DNA from: an uncultured Verrucomicrobiae bacterium
GTDB taxonomy: Bacteria; Verrucomicrobiota; Verrucomicrobiia; Limisphaerales; J093
Reading direction: 5' to 3'
Assembly (NCBI GenBank): GCA_937946835.1
Contig: CALFAV010000047.1
Location: 1 to 32,879, forward strand
DNA length: 32,879 bases
Positions 1-7,292 of the stretch are shown piece after piece (position 1 is the first letter of the stretch; the number at the start of each line of letters is the position of its first letter). A program made the translations under genes and the position numbers. The notes below the pieces were generated by a model. The model was not told the origin of the DNA. It saw nothing but the letters and a program-made list of their open reading frames with translations, and ran no database searches.

Positions 1-194
1 TTGGAGTGATGCCCGGAAATATCCACGCCAATCTCGCGCATGACCTCGATGGCCAGCGGGTGGACATAGCCGGCCGGTTCCGAGCCGGCACTGGCCACCT
101 CCAGGAAGTCGCCGGCGGCGGCGCGGAGAATGCCCTCGGCCAGGTGACTGCGACAGGAGTTGCCGGTGCACAGGATCAGGACCAACGGTTTCAT
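1..194 (-). CDS. arsC: Arsenate reductase, LMW-PTPase fold (5' part only)
   Basis: Reading the reverse strand from the ATG at 194 gives 64 codons that run off the left edge. The N-terminus [20 protein letters not shown] carries the CX5R phosphate-binding loop CTGNSCR (C9 to R15) of the low-molecular-weight tyrosine phosphatase fold. The following [18 protein letters not shown] stretch (about residues 36-53) and the DISGHHS stretch are typical of thioredoxin-coupled arsenate reductases rather than true tyrosine phosphatases. The family reduces arsenate to arsenite through a cysteine cascade; the downstream resolving cysteines lie outside the window. No Shine-Dalgarno is visible, and an AATAAT -10-like box ends 7 nt before the ATG. 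It is divergent from the dus gene. An ArsC-family phosphatase of other function cannot be excluded without the C-terminus. Confidence 0.85.
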   Translation of the reverse strand, partial: MKPLVLILCTGNSCRSHLAEGILRAAAGDFLEVASAGSEPAGYVHPLAIEVMREIGVDISGHHS

Positions 195-201
195 GCGCGG
201 C

Positions 202-207
202 ATTATT
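202..207 (-). promoter_or_regulatory. Candidate -10 box for arsC
   Basis: The reverse strand reads AATAAT here, 5 of 6 matches to TATAAT, leaving 7 nt to the arsC ATG. That spacing would give an almost leaderless transcript, as at several other genes in this window. No good -35 hexamer lies at the right distance (a TTGCCA lies 21 nt upstream, which is too far). Confidence 0.3.
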
Positions 208-385
208 TGCGGCACAAGTGTCGGCCGGTGGCAATCGCGGAGTGGTCCGGCGGCGAGTTTGGACTCCGCCATGAGCGCGGGCACGCCGACCGGGCGGGGG
301 TATGTCGAATGCGCCAGGGCTTCGCGCCGCGGCCCGCGGACCGGAAACACCCCGACCCCGGCCGACGGCCCGTGCCCCGGACAAA

Positions 386-414
386 TTGCCCCGGACCGCC
401 GCCGCGGTTAGCCT
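386..414 (+). promoter_or_regulatory. Candidate sigma70-type promoter for dus
   Basis: TTGCCC at 386-391, a 17-nt spacer, and TAGCCT at 409-414. The -10 fits the TAnnnT pattern seen before other genes here. Expected transcription start is near 420-421. Confidence 0.45.
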
Positions 415-419
415 GGGCG

Positions 420-458
420 GTGTGGGATTCGCCCGCCTTTGAAGCGGCTCAATTGTGA
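420..458 (+). other. Possible 12-codon leader ORF overlapping dus start
   Basis: A GTG at 420, close to the predicted transcription start, opens a short frame (MWDSPAFEAAQL) whose TGA at 456-458 overlaps the dus GTG at 455 as GTGA. This geometry would allow termination-reinitiation coupling for a gene without a Shine-Dalgarno. It rests only on position; no homology is claimed. Confidence 0.2.
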
Positions 459-1519
459 CCTCAGTCATTTCACCAGAAAGGTCGTCGCCGGGTGTCCTGT
501 TCCCCGCCGCGGCACCGCTGCTGGTGCTGGCGCCGATGCAGGACATCACGGATCTGCCGTTCTGGCGCTTGTTGCACCGTTATGGGGGCCCTGACCTGTA
601 CTGCACCGAGTATTTCCGCGTCCATGCCCACTCGGTGCCGGAACGGCGGATCGTGGAGGCCATTACGGGCAACGACACCGGACGCCCGGTGGTGGCGCAG
701 TTGATCGGCAACGACATCCCCGCCCTGGTCCGCACCGCCCGCTTCTTGCAGCAACTGCCCGTGGCGGGCATTGACCTGAACCTGGGGTGTCCGGCGCCGG
801 TGGTGTATCGCAAGTGCGCCGGCGGCGGCCTGCTGCGGGATTTGCCGCGGGTGGACGCCCTTTTGAAAGCCCTGCGAGAGGTGGTGCGCGTTCGCCTCAG
901 CGTGAAAACCCGGCTGGGTTTTGATACGGCCGAGGGATTCGAAGCCCTGCTGGACCTGCTGGCGGCCCACCCGCTGGACTGGGTCACGGTCCACGGCCGG
1001 ACGGTCAGCGAGGGCTACCGCAGCCCGGTGCGTTACGATTTGATTGCCCGGGCGGCCGAGCGCCTGCCCTGCCCGGTGATTGCCAACGGCAATTTGCACT
1101 CCGCACAGCAGGCCCTGGCGGTGCACCGGCAGACCGGCGTCCGCGGGCTGATGATCGGTCGGGGCGCCATCCGGAATCCCTGGTTGTTCGCGCAAATTCG
1201 GACCTGCGGGAACGGGGCGCCCAAGCCCGTGCCCCGCGGGCGCGACGTGTTGGCCTACTTGCATGCCCTGTGGGAGGCCACGGCGGTGCCGGGGCTGACC
1301 GAGCGGGGGCAGGTGCAACGGATCAAAAAGCACCTGAACTTTGTGGCGTTGGGGGTGGAATCCACCGGGCGTTTCCTGGACGGGTGCCGGCGGGCCACGC
1401 GCGCGGCGGAGTTGTTCGCGCTCTGGGAGGCGCATTTGGATCATGACCGGCCCCTGCCCCTGGAGCCGTTGCCGCTGCCCCTGGGCGAGCGCGACCTGTT
1501 GGCGGGTGTGCATTGCTGA
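455..1519 (+). CDS. tRNA-dihydrouridine synthase (Dus family)
   Basis: 354 residues from a GTG start. The family is FMN- and NADPH-dependent and reduces uridine to dihydrouridine in tRNA. The TIM-barrel shows the expected order: LAPMQDITD near residue 25 (FMN-binding start of the barrel), the conserved NLGCP motif with the predicted catalytic Cys112, SVKTRLGF near residue 150, VTVHGRT, the IANGNL strand, and RGLMIGRGAIRNPWLF (glycine-rich FMN phosphate loop). The residues after the catalytic cysteine (VVYRKCAGGGLLRD) are somewhat divergent. I cannot assign DusA, DusB or DusC. The start is uncertain: the N-terminal 20 residues are not conserved and there is no Shine-Dalgarno, but no better in-frame start precedes the conserved core. 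Confidence 0.92.
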   Translation: MTSVISPERSSPGVLFPAAAPLLVLAPMQDITDLPFWRLLHRYGGPDLYCTEYFRVHAHSVPERRIVEAITGNDTGRPVVAQLIGNDIPALVRTARFLQQLPVAGIDLNLGCPAPVVYRKCAGGGLLRDLPRVDALLKALREVVRVRLSVKTRLGFDTAEGFEALLDLLAAHPLDWVTVHGRTVSEGYRSPVRYDLIARAAERLPCPVIANGNLHSAQQALAVHRQTGVRGLMIGRGAIRNPWLFAQIRTCGNGAPKPVPRGRDVLAYLHALWEATAVPGLTERGQVQRIKKHLNFVALGVESTGRFLDGCRRATRAAELFALWEAHLDHDRPLPLEPLPLPLGERDLLAGVHC

Positions 1520-1602
1520 AACCAACCGGCCGGCCGCGAGCGGGTGCGAACCAGCGCGATAAAGGGTCGCTTAGCGCGGCCGCCAGGGGGCTTGATTGCC
1601 GC

Positions 1603-1631
1603 TGGACAATGCGCTTCCTTGCAGCGATACT
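1603..1631 (+). promoter_or_regulatory. Possible promoter for the small basic protein gene
   Basis: TGGACA at 1603-1608 (5/6), 17-nt spacer, GATACT at 1626-1631 (4/6). It would produce a leader of about 140 nt before the ATG at 1778, long for this window, where other leaders are short or absent. Confidence 0.3.
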
Positions 1632-1699
1632 TCGAACGTTCAGTCGGCGACGATGTCCAATCAGTCGTCATGACCCTGCCAAGTCAGCGTCACCGGGCA

Positions 1700-1723
1700 G
1701 GTGACCGCGAGGGGGCGGTCGCC
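1700..1723 (+). other. Leader hairpin upstream of small basic protein
   Basis: GGTGACCGC (1700-1708) pairs with GCGGTCGCC (1715-1723): a 9-bp stem with one G-U pair and a 6-nt loop. A short run of four T follows only 11 nt later, so it is not a convincing terminator. It could be a structured 5' UTR element or chance in GC-rich DNA. Confidence 0.3.
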
Positions 1724-1777
1724 GCGGCGGGCGCTTTTCTCCCCGGCAGGATTTCAACCCCCCAAGGTGAAGCGTCT

Positions 1778-1942
1778 ATGCCCAAAACCCTCCAAAGCAT
1801 CACCGACGTCATTCGCCACCCCAAACACCCGTTCCGCCAGGTGGATGACCGGCCGGACAAACCCAAAAAGCACCGGTACGAGCGCCGCAAGATTCGGGAG
1901 TTGATCCGCTACGGCGACTGGGCTCAGGAAATCGCTTCCTGA
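1778..1942 (+). CDS. Small basic protein of unknown function (54 aa)
   Basis: A 54-residue frame starting MPKTLQSITDVIRHP and ending GDWAQEIAS. I do not recognise the family. Evidence that it is real: an AAGGTGA Shine-Dalgarno at 1764-1770, 7 nt before the ATG, is one of the few strong ribosome sites in the window. The composition (Lys, His, Tyr, Ile, Asp) is also unlike the Arg/Pro/Ala/Gly-rich shadow frames of GC-rich DNA. The middle (about residues 20-43) is highly charged, with clustered Lys and Arg, and residues 33-48 could form an amphipathic helix. There is no signal peptide or membrane segment, so it is probably cytoplasmic and might bind nucleic acid or ribosomes, which is inference from charge only. 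It lies between dus and the convergent M16 genes. Confidence 0.65.
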   Translation: MPKTLQSITDVIRHPKHPFRQVDDRPDKPKKHRYERRKIRELIRYGDWAQEIAS

Positions 1943-2274
1943 CCCCGCCCCGGCGGTCGCGCCAGTGCCCGGCTGGCGGAACGGCCGCCAAAGCCAGAGC
2001 GGCCCCCACCCTGACGGGGCCGAAAGAGAAGTTTCTTCCCAGCGCACGGGGTCGAGAGTGTTTTTGTCCCGAATCCAGCCGGGGAATACCCCCCAATGAG
2101 TCCGCCCCGGCCGGAGCGCCGATTTCCGGCCTCCAGCCCCGCGTTTCAAGCCGCCGGAGGCCACGGCGGAACGAGCCGGCCGCTGACCGCGGAACGGCGG
2201 GACCGCCGGCCGGGACCCCGCGGGACAGATGGCAGACGTGCGGTCCCGTCGGAAGCGAGCTGCACAGCCCCGGG
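1943..2274. other. Convergent intergenic region without a supported gene
   Basis: 332 bases between the small basic gene (+) and the M16 gene (-). The only structure I can support is the hairpin at 2000-2022. A 60-codon frame at 2096-2278 has arginine/proline-rich shadow-like composition and no ribosome site. Confidence 0.6.
2000..2022 (+). terminator. GC hairpin, possible terminator after small basic gene
   Basis: CGGCCCC (2000-2006) and GGGGCCG (2016-2022) form a perfect 7-bp stem with a 9-nt loop, 58 nt after the stop codon. No T-tract follows directly, so Rho-independent function is doubtful. Confidence 0.35.
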
Positions 2275-3825
2275 TTAGCGGGGCAAAGGCTCCAAGGTAA
2301 GCGGGTCGCGCAGCGGCAGGTCCACCAATCGGCCGCCGGCCAGATCGGTTAGTTGGACCGGGTGGTCCGGGTGGCCGAGGAGGATCTCGCTCTTTTGGCC
2401 CACGACGAGAATGACCACCCGTTCGGGCGTGAGGTACTTGCGGGCCACGCGCAGCACGTCTTCACGGGTGACGGCCGCCACGCGCGGCCGGTAGTCCTTC
2501 CAGTAGTCCGGGTCCCGGGCGAAACGGCCGGTGAACTCGTCCTCGGCAAACCGCGTGGCCACCTGGGACTTGGTGGCGAAGGCCCGCGGGAAGGTGTCAA
2601 TGAGGGCGCGCTTCTCGGTTTCCAGTTCCTCCTCGGTCACCGGCTCGGCGGCCAGGCGGCGCATCTCCTCGAGCACGAGGCTGGCGGCGTAGGCCACGGT
2701 GCGCGACTTGGATTGGAACCCGGCGGCAAACATCAGCGGGTAGTACACGCCGCCGGGAAAGGTCGAGGAGGCCGCGTAGGCCAGGCCCTCGTCCGAGCGC
2801 ACACGGTTCACGAGACGCGAGGTGAACCCGCCGCCGCCGAGGATGCGGTTCATGAGGGTGATGGCAAAGAAATCCGGGTCATCGCGCCGCACGCCGGGCA
2901 GGAGGATTTGCACCCGGCCCTGGTTGACGTCCTTGTTCACCAGGTACACCCCGGGCGGGGCAAACGTGGTGTTGGTCGGGATGGGCGGCGGGGTCTCCCC
3001 AGCGAAGGGCCAGTCGGCAAACAGCGCCTCCAGCCGCGCCACCATCGCGTCGCGGTCGAAATCCCCGCTGGCCGCCACCACGAAGTTGCCCGGGTGAAAC
3101 CACCGGCGATGAAAGGCCTGCAGGTCCTCGCGCCGGATGGCCCTGACCGAGGCCGCGGTGGGGAGGCGATTGGCCCAGAACCGCTCGCCAAAGACCAAAA
3201 AATCCCGCTCGCGCGCCTCGATGTCGGCGGCGTCGTCATTGCGGCGTTGCATGGCCTGGAGCATCTGCTGGCGGTACAGGTCCAGCTTGTCCTCCTGAAA
3301 CCGTGGGGCGGTGAGCACCTCGCGCAGCAGGCGCAGGCCCGCCTCGAGATCCTTGGTCAGGAGGTTGAGGCTGACGGTGCCCTGGGTTTCGCCAATGCCC
3401 GAGCTCAGGCGTGCCGCCAGGTAGTCCAGTTCCTCCTCCAGTTCCTCGGCAGTGAGGGACGCGGTGCCGCCCCGGGAAAGCAGGTAGCCGGTCATGTCCG
3501 CCAGCCCCGCGCGGTCCTCCGGCTCCAGGTACTGCCCGGTCCGCACGTAGATCACCAGATTGACCAGGGGCAGGGTGCGGTCGGGCACCACATAGGCCAC
3601 GGGCCCGGTCTTGAGGGGCACGCGAAAGTCCGCCGGGTGGGGCGGCTCGTAGTGCAGCGGAGGGAACCGGAGCTTTTCCGGGCGGTCGGGAATATCCGCC
3701 GCCGCGGTGGTTGCGGGCGACGTCGCCGGTGCAACCGCGGCCGGGGCGGGAGCGTGCCGGGGTGCGCAACCGGCGGCGAGACCCAGGCTCAGGAGGACAA
3801 CAAGCTGGCGAAGGGAGGCGGGCAT
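2275..3825 (-). CDS. M16 peptidase-family lipoprotein lacking the zinc motif
   Basis: 516 residues from the ATG at 3825 (a TTG nine bases earlier is possible). The N-terminus is a lipoprotein-type signal, [10 protein letters not shown] with Cys20 as lipidation site, followed by an Ala/Pro-rich linker (about 21-45). Two M16 half-domains follow. In the first, the position where active members have HXXEH reads [14 protein letters not shown], so the zinc ligands are absent. The second keeps the substrate-side features [21 protein letters not shown]. Such inactive subunits pair with an active M16 partner to form a clam-shell protease. The active gene lies 27 nt upstream on the same strand, so they probably form one operon and one periplasmic, membrane-anchored heterodimer. 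Substrate is unknown. Confidence 0.9.
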   Translation of the reverse strand: MPASLRQLVVLLSLGLAAGCAPRHAPAPAAVAPATSPATTAAADIPDRPEKLRFPPLHYEPPHPADFRVPLKTGPVAYVVPDRTLPLVNLVIYVRTGQYLEPEDRAGLADMTGYLLSRGGTASLTAEELEEELDYLAARLSSGIGETQGTVSLNLLTKDLEAGLRLLREVLTAPRFQEDKLDLYRQQMLQAMQRRNDDAADIEARERDFLVFGERFWANRLPTAASVRAIRREDLQAFHRRWFHPGNFVVAASGDFDRDAMVARLEALFADWPFAGETPPPIPTNTTFAPPGVYLVNKDVNQGRVQILLPGVRRDDPDFFAITLMNRILGGGGFTSRLVNRVRSDEGLAYAASSTFPGGVYYPLMFAAGFQSKSRTVAYAASLVLEEMRRLAAEPVTEEELETEKRALIDTFPRAFATKSQVATRFAEDEFTGRFARDPDYWKDYRPRVAAVTREDVLRVARKYLTPERVVILVVGQKSEILLGHPDHPVQLTDLAGGRLVDLPLRDPLTLEPLPR

Positions 3826-3852
3826 GGGGGGCAAGTATCCGTTGCGGACGGG

Positions 3853-5604
3853 TCAATTGCGGGGGGCGGTTTCCAGTTCGGCGAGCCGGGCGCGGAGGCG
3901 TTTCAGCAACAGTTCGAGCAGCGGTTTGGCTTCCGCCGGCGCGCGGGCGAGGTTCTGTTCCAGTGTCGGTTCGAGGGCCCGGAGCTGCGCGGGGTCGGTG
4001 ACCGCCTGCAGTTGGGCGAGTTGTTGTTGGGCGCGAGCGCGCTGCTCGGCGGGCAACGCGGCCAGTTCCGGGTCTTCGCCACCCGGGCCCGGTTTGCGGG
4101 TGTAGATGGCCACGGCGCGGTTTTCGCGGGTGAAGTACTTGCGGGCCACGCGCTGGACGTCCGCGGCGGTGACGGCCTGGATTTTCGGGCCGGCGGCGTT
4201 GATTTCGCGCCAGTCGCCCAGACCCTCGTGGTAAATGAGCTGGAAGAGGATGGCGTTGTTCGAGGTGAGCTTGCGGTACTCGGCGGCGGCGAACTGGTTT
4301 TTGACCTTCTGCAACTCGCGCTCGGGCACGGGGGTTTCCTTGAGCTTCTCGAATTCGTCGTAAATGGCCTGTTCGACCTCCTGGGGGGTGCGGCCCTCGC
4401 GGGCCTCGCCGCCGGCGTTGAACAACCCGGCCCAGCGGCGCGATTCCTGACGGGCATAGACCTCGGTGGCGACTTCGCGGCCCAGCACCAGGCCCTTGTA
4501 GAGCCGGCCGGTGCGGGTGGAAAGCAGTTGCGCCAGGACCTCCAGGGCGTAGGAGTCCCGGTGGCCGAAGGGCACGGTGTGCCAGAGGATGTCCACCTGC
4601 GGGTTGGCCTCGGCCTCGGCGTAAAAGCGTTTCTCGGCCGGCTGGGGCGGTTCCCAGGTGACCACCTCGGGCGGGTCGGTCCGGCCGCGCGGGATGCGGC
4701 CAAAGTATTTTTCCGCCCCGGCCCGGGCTGCCTCCGGCGCCAAATCGCCCACCAGGATCAGGGTGATGTTCTGGGGGGCGTAGTAGGTGGCGTAGAATTC
4801 GTCCGCGTCGCGCTTGCTGATGGCCGGCAGGTCGCTGGGCCAGCCGATGACCGGCCAGTGGTAGGGATGCGCATCCCAGAACACGGCGTTGAAGGACTCC
4901 TCGAACCGGCCCAGCGGGGTGGACTCGATGCGCATCCGGCGCTCCTCGAGCACCACATCCCGTTCGGCGTAGAACTCGCGGAACACCGGCCGCAACAGCC
5001 GTTCGCTTTCCATCCACAACCACAGCTCGAGTTTGTTCGCCGGCACGGTGATGAAGTACGCCGTCAGGTCGTAGTGGGTGAAGGCGTTCATGCCCGAGGC
5101 GCCCTGGGCGGTGTAGATGCGGTCAAATTCGTTCTTCACCAGGATGGCCCGCTGGGCCTCGACCAACTCCCGGAAGCGCGCCCGCAGTTGGCGGAGGCGT
5201 TCGGGCTCGTTTTCCGGCTTCTGCGGGTCGTCAATCTCCCCCCGCCGCCAGGCCGCCCGCAGTTGGCGCTCCTCGGCGCGGATGGCCTCCCGCACCCGCT
5301 CCTGCTCGGCCATGATTTCCCGATCGCGCGCGTAGTCCCGCGTCCCGATGGTGGGGGTGCCCTTGAACATCAGGTGCTCGAAGAGGTGGGCGATGCCGGT
5401 GATGCCGGGCCGCTCGTGGGCGCTGCCCACATGCACCACGAAGGCCCCGGCGATGGTCGGCTCGTCGTGGCGCTCGACCAGCAGCAGCTTCATGCCGTTG
5501 GACAGGGTGTGCTCGAGCACGGGCACCTGCTGGGCCAGCCCGCTCAACGCCACCAGTCCCCAGCCCGCAAGGCGGCCCATCCGGTAAGGGAGCCGGAAGT
5601 TCAT
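3853..5604 (-). CDS. M16 zinc metallopeptidase (insulinase/pitrilysin family), exported
   Basis: 583 residues from the ATG at 5604. The start was chosen because it opens a signal peptide (MNFRLPYRMGRLAGWGLVAL, ending near SGLAQQ); the frame continues about 90 codons upstream but there it is proline-rich and looks noncoding. The inverted zinc motif HLFEH (H73, E76, H77) is intact, and E214 in FYAERDVVLEE is the probable third ligand. The HXXEH-to-ligand distance is about 137 residues against roughly 77 in pitrilysin. A charged, probably coiled insertion at about residues 92-160 explains the difference. NAFTHYDLTAYF (about 173-184) is the conserved strand after it. It likely works with the zinc-less M16 partner encoded just downstream, degrading peptides in the periplasm. 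Confidence 0.93.
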   Translation of the reverse strand: MNFRLPYRMGRLAGWGLVALSGLAQQVPVLEHTLSNGMKLLLVERHDEPTIAGAFVVHVGSAHERPGITGIAHLFEHLMFKGTPTIGTRDYARDREIMAEQERVREAIRAEERQLRAAWRRGEIDDPQKPENEPERLRQLRARFRELVEAQRAILVKNEFDRIYTAQGASGMNAFTHYDLTAYFITVPANKLELWLWMESERLLRPVFREFYAERDVVLEERRMRIESTPLGRFEESFNAVFWDAHPYHWPVIGWPSDLPAISKRDADEFYATYYAPQNITLILVGDLAPEAARAGAEKYFGRIPRGRTDPPEVVTWEPPQPAEKRFYAEAEANPQVDILWHTVPFGHRDSYALEVLAQLLSTRTGRLYKGLVLGREVATEVYARQESRRWAGLFNAGGEAREGRTPQEVEQAIYDEFEKLKETPVPERELQKVKNQFAAAEYRKLTSNNAILFQLIYHEGLGDWREINAAGPKIQAVTAADVQRVARKYFTRENRAVAIYTRKPGPGGEDPELAALPAEQRARAQQQLAQLQAVTDPAQLRALEPTLEQNLARAPAEAKPLLELLLKRLRARLAELETAPRN

Positions 5605-5809
5605 GGACCGGAAAGCTGCCGCAACCTCGCCGGGCGTCAACGTTGCGGTGCGGCCGCGGAAGGGATTCACCCGGGTCGGGCGCGCGGGGCGCGGGCTTGG
5701 GGGGCAAGTTTTGGGTTTCGGCTGGCACGCCGGGTGGGGGGTCTGCGGTTCAGGACCGCGGGTCGGGAGTGCGGGCGGCGCCCCCGGTGTCGCCGCCTGG
5801 AAAAGCGGC

Positions 5810-5838
5810 TTGACTCGGGAAATCCCGGACCCTAGTTT
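5810..5838 (+). promoter_or_regulatory. nusA operon promoter
   Basis: TTGACT at 5810-5815 (5/6 to the -35 consensus), exact 17-nt spacer, TAGTTT at 5833-5838. Expected start is near 5845, giving a leader of about 88 nt that contains the hairpin at 5882-5907. Confidence 0.6.
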
Positions 5839-5881
5839 CCCCGTCCAGAAACGATTACACCGCTGGTTCTCCAGCACGGCC

Positions 5882-5911
5882 AAGTCGGAGAGTCCATCTG
5901 CCGACTTTTTT
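5882..5911 (+). terminator. Intrinsic terminator/attenuator candidate in nusA leader
   Basis: AAGTCGG (5882-5888) pairs perfectly with CCGACTT (5901-5907) around a 12-nt loop, and six consecutive T (5906-5911) run from the 3' arm. It is the best Rho-independent terminator shape in the window. It lies downstream of the nusA promoter and only 22 nt before the nusA ATG, so it would act on nusA's own transcript. A role in autoregulation by NusA, which modulates hairpin-dependent termination, is inference. Confidence 0.6.
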
Positions 5912-5933
5912 GTTTCCCGGAGGTGAATCGAAC

Positions 5934-7223
5934 ATGAACAACGAGCTGTTGGCAGTCATAGATTACTGGGAACGCGAAAAAGGCATTCAACGGGATGTCC
6001 TGATCGCGGCCGTCCAGAACATGCTCGTCGCCGCCGCGCGCAAGGCGATCGGGCCGGCGCGGGAGTTGAGCTGCACCATTGACCCCAAGACCGGTGAAAT
6101 CCGGGCCGCCGCCCGGCTCATCGTCAGCGAGAAGGTCATTTCCAAGCACGACCAGATCAGCCTGGCCGAGGCGCGGCGCTACAAGCCCGACGCCCAGGTG
6201 GGCGAGGAGGTCCTCGTGCCCATCAGCGCCGAGCAGATTCAGCAGATTTTCGGCCGGATCGCCTCCCAGTACGGCAAGCAGGCCCTGATGCAGGAAATCC
6301 GCAAGGCCGAGAAACAGTTGATCCTGGAGGAGTTCAAGGACCGGGTGGGGGACATTGTGGCCGGGACGGTCCGGCGCTTCGAACGCTCGGATGTGATCGT
6401 GGACCTGGGCCGCTACGAGGCCCTGCTGCCCAATCGCGAGCGCGTGCCCACCGAGGAATACCAGCCGGGCGAGCGCCTCCGGGCCTACGTCAAGGCCGTG
6501 GAAAACACCCCTCACGGCCCGGAAATCATCCTCTCCCGCGCCGACCCCCGGTTTGTGCTCAAGCTCTTCCAGCTCGAGGTGACCGAAATCGCCGACGGGA
6601 CCATCGAAATCCGCGGCATCGCCCGGGAACCCGGCTTCCGCACCAAGTTGGCGGTGTATTCGCGCGACCCCAAGGTGGACCCGGTGGGCGCCTGCGTGGG
6701 CCTGCGCGGCCAGCGGGTCAAAAACATCGTGCGCGAACTCAACAACGAGCGCGTGGACATCATCCCCTGGTCTCCCGACCTGCGCACCTTCATCACCGCG
6801 GCGCTCAATCCGGCCACGATCAAGAAGTTCGAGGTGGACGAGGCCAACCGCCGCGTGCACGTCCTGGTCAATGCCGACCAGTTGTCCCAAGCCATCGGCA
6901 AGCGCGGACAAAATGCCCGCCTGACCTCGCGCCTCTGCGGCTGGGAGGTGGACATTGACGCCGAAGCCCCACCCACCAGCGGGTTCGAGGAAAAAGTGGC
7001 CCAGGCCGTTCAAGCCCTGGCCTCCATCCCCGGCATCTCCGAAGCCCAGGCCGACGCGCTGGTTCACCACGGCTTTCTCAGCCTCGAAGACCTCCTCCAG
7101 GCCGAAGAGTCGGACTTGGCGGCCTTCCCCGAAATCGGTCAGGATGCGGCGGCGGTGCTGGCAGCCGCCCGGGCCGAGGCGCAACGCCGGGTGGTCAACA
7201 TCAATCCGGAGCCGGCGCGGTAA
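5934..7223 (+). CDS. nusA: Transcription termination/antitermination factor NusA
   Basis: 429 residues from the ATG at 5934, chosen for the strong GGAGGTGA ribosome site at 5919-5926. NusA binds RNA polymerase and nascent RNA and controls pausing, termination and antitermination. Domains in order: N-terminal RNAP-binding domain (about 1-130), S1 domain (about 137-202, starting GDIVAGTVRRFERSDVIVDL), KH1 with the GLRG loop (about 256-259) and KH2 with IGKRGQN (about 321-327). A short C-terminal helix-hairpin-helix region (about 350-418, GISEAQADALVHHGFLSLED) resembles the acidic-repeat type domains of longer NusA proteins. It opens the cluster with infB and rbfA, as in many bacteria, but the usual upstream rimP is not here. 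Confidence 0.97.
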   Translation: MNNELLAVIDYWEREKGIQRDVLIAAVQNMLVAAARKAIGPARELSCTIDPKTGEIRAAARLIVSEKVISKHDQISLAEARRYKPDAQVGEEVLVPISAEQIQQIFGRIASQYGKQALMQEIRKAEKQLILEEFKDRVGDIVAGTVRRFERSDVIVDLGRYEALLPNRERVPTEEYQPGERLRAYVKAVENTPHGPEIILSRADPRFVLKLFQLEVTEIADGTIEIRGIAREPGFRTKLAVYSRDPKVDPVGACVGLRGQRVKNIVRELNNERVDIIPWSPDLRTFITAALNPATIKKFEVDEANRRVHVLVNADQLSQAIGKRGQNARLTSRLCGWEVDIDAEAPPTSGFEEKVAQAVQALASIPGISEAQADALVHHGFLSLEDLLQAEESDLAAFPEIGQDAAAVLAAARAEAQRRVVNINPEPAR

Positions 7224-7292
7224 GCGCCGGGCGCCTGAGCCGGCCCGCCGGGTAAAAAGGCCCGGGGTGCTCGGGCGGGAAGTCCATTCCGT

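Larger units (their letters stand above)
5605..5933. other. Divergent regulatory region between M16 genes and nusA
   Basis: 329 bases with no supported gene. It holds the nusA promoter (5810-5838) and a terminator-like hairpin (5882-5911). On the reverse strand there is a TTGACG -35-like hexamer (5640-5635) 17 nt from AGCTTT (5617-5612), which ends 7 nt before the M16 ATG. The -10 is poor, but the spacing matches the leaderless arrangement seen elsewhere. The middle (about 5660-5800) is G-rich with no pattern I can interpret. Confidence 0.6.

Noticed and set aside
2096..2278. 60-codon frame in the convergent gap
   Set aside because: No ribosome site, Arg/Pro-rich shadow composition, ends inside the M16 gene's last codons.
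2353..5835. Very long open frame (over 1,100 codons) on the + strand opposite the M16 genes
   Set aside because: It is antisense to two genes with clear motifs and has the Gly/Arg/His/Leu-rich composition of a GC-rich shadow frame, with no domain recognisable.
7224..7292. GC-rich inverted segments between nusA and infB as a terminator
   Set aside because: Stems are imperfect, there is no T-tract, and infB has no convincing promoter of its own, so read-through is more likely.
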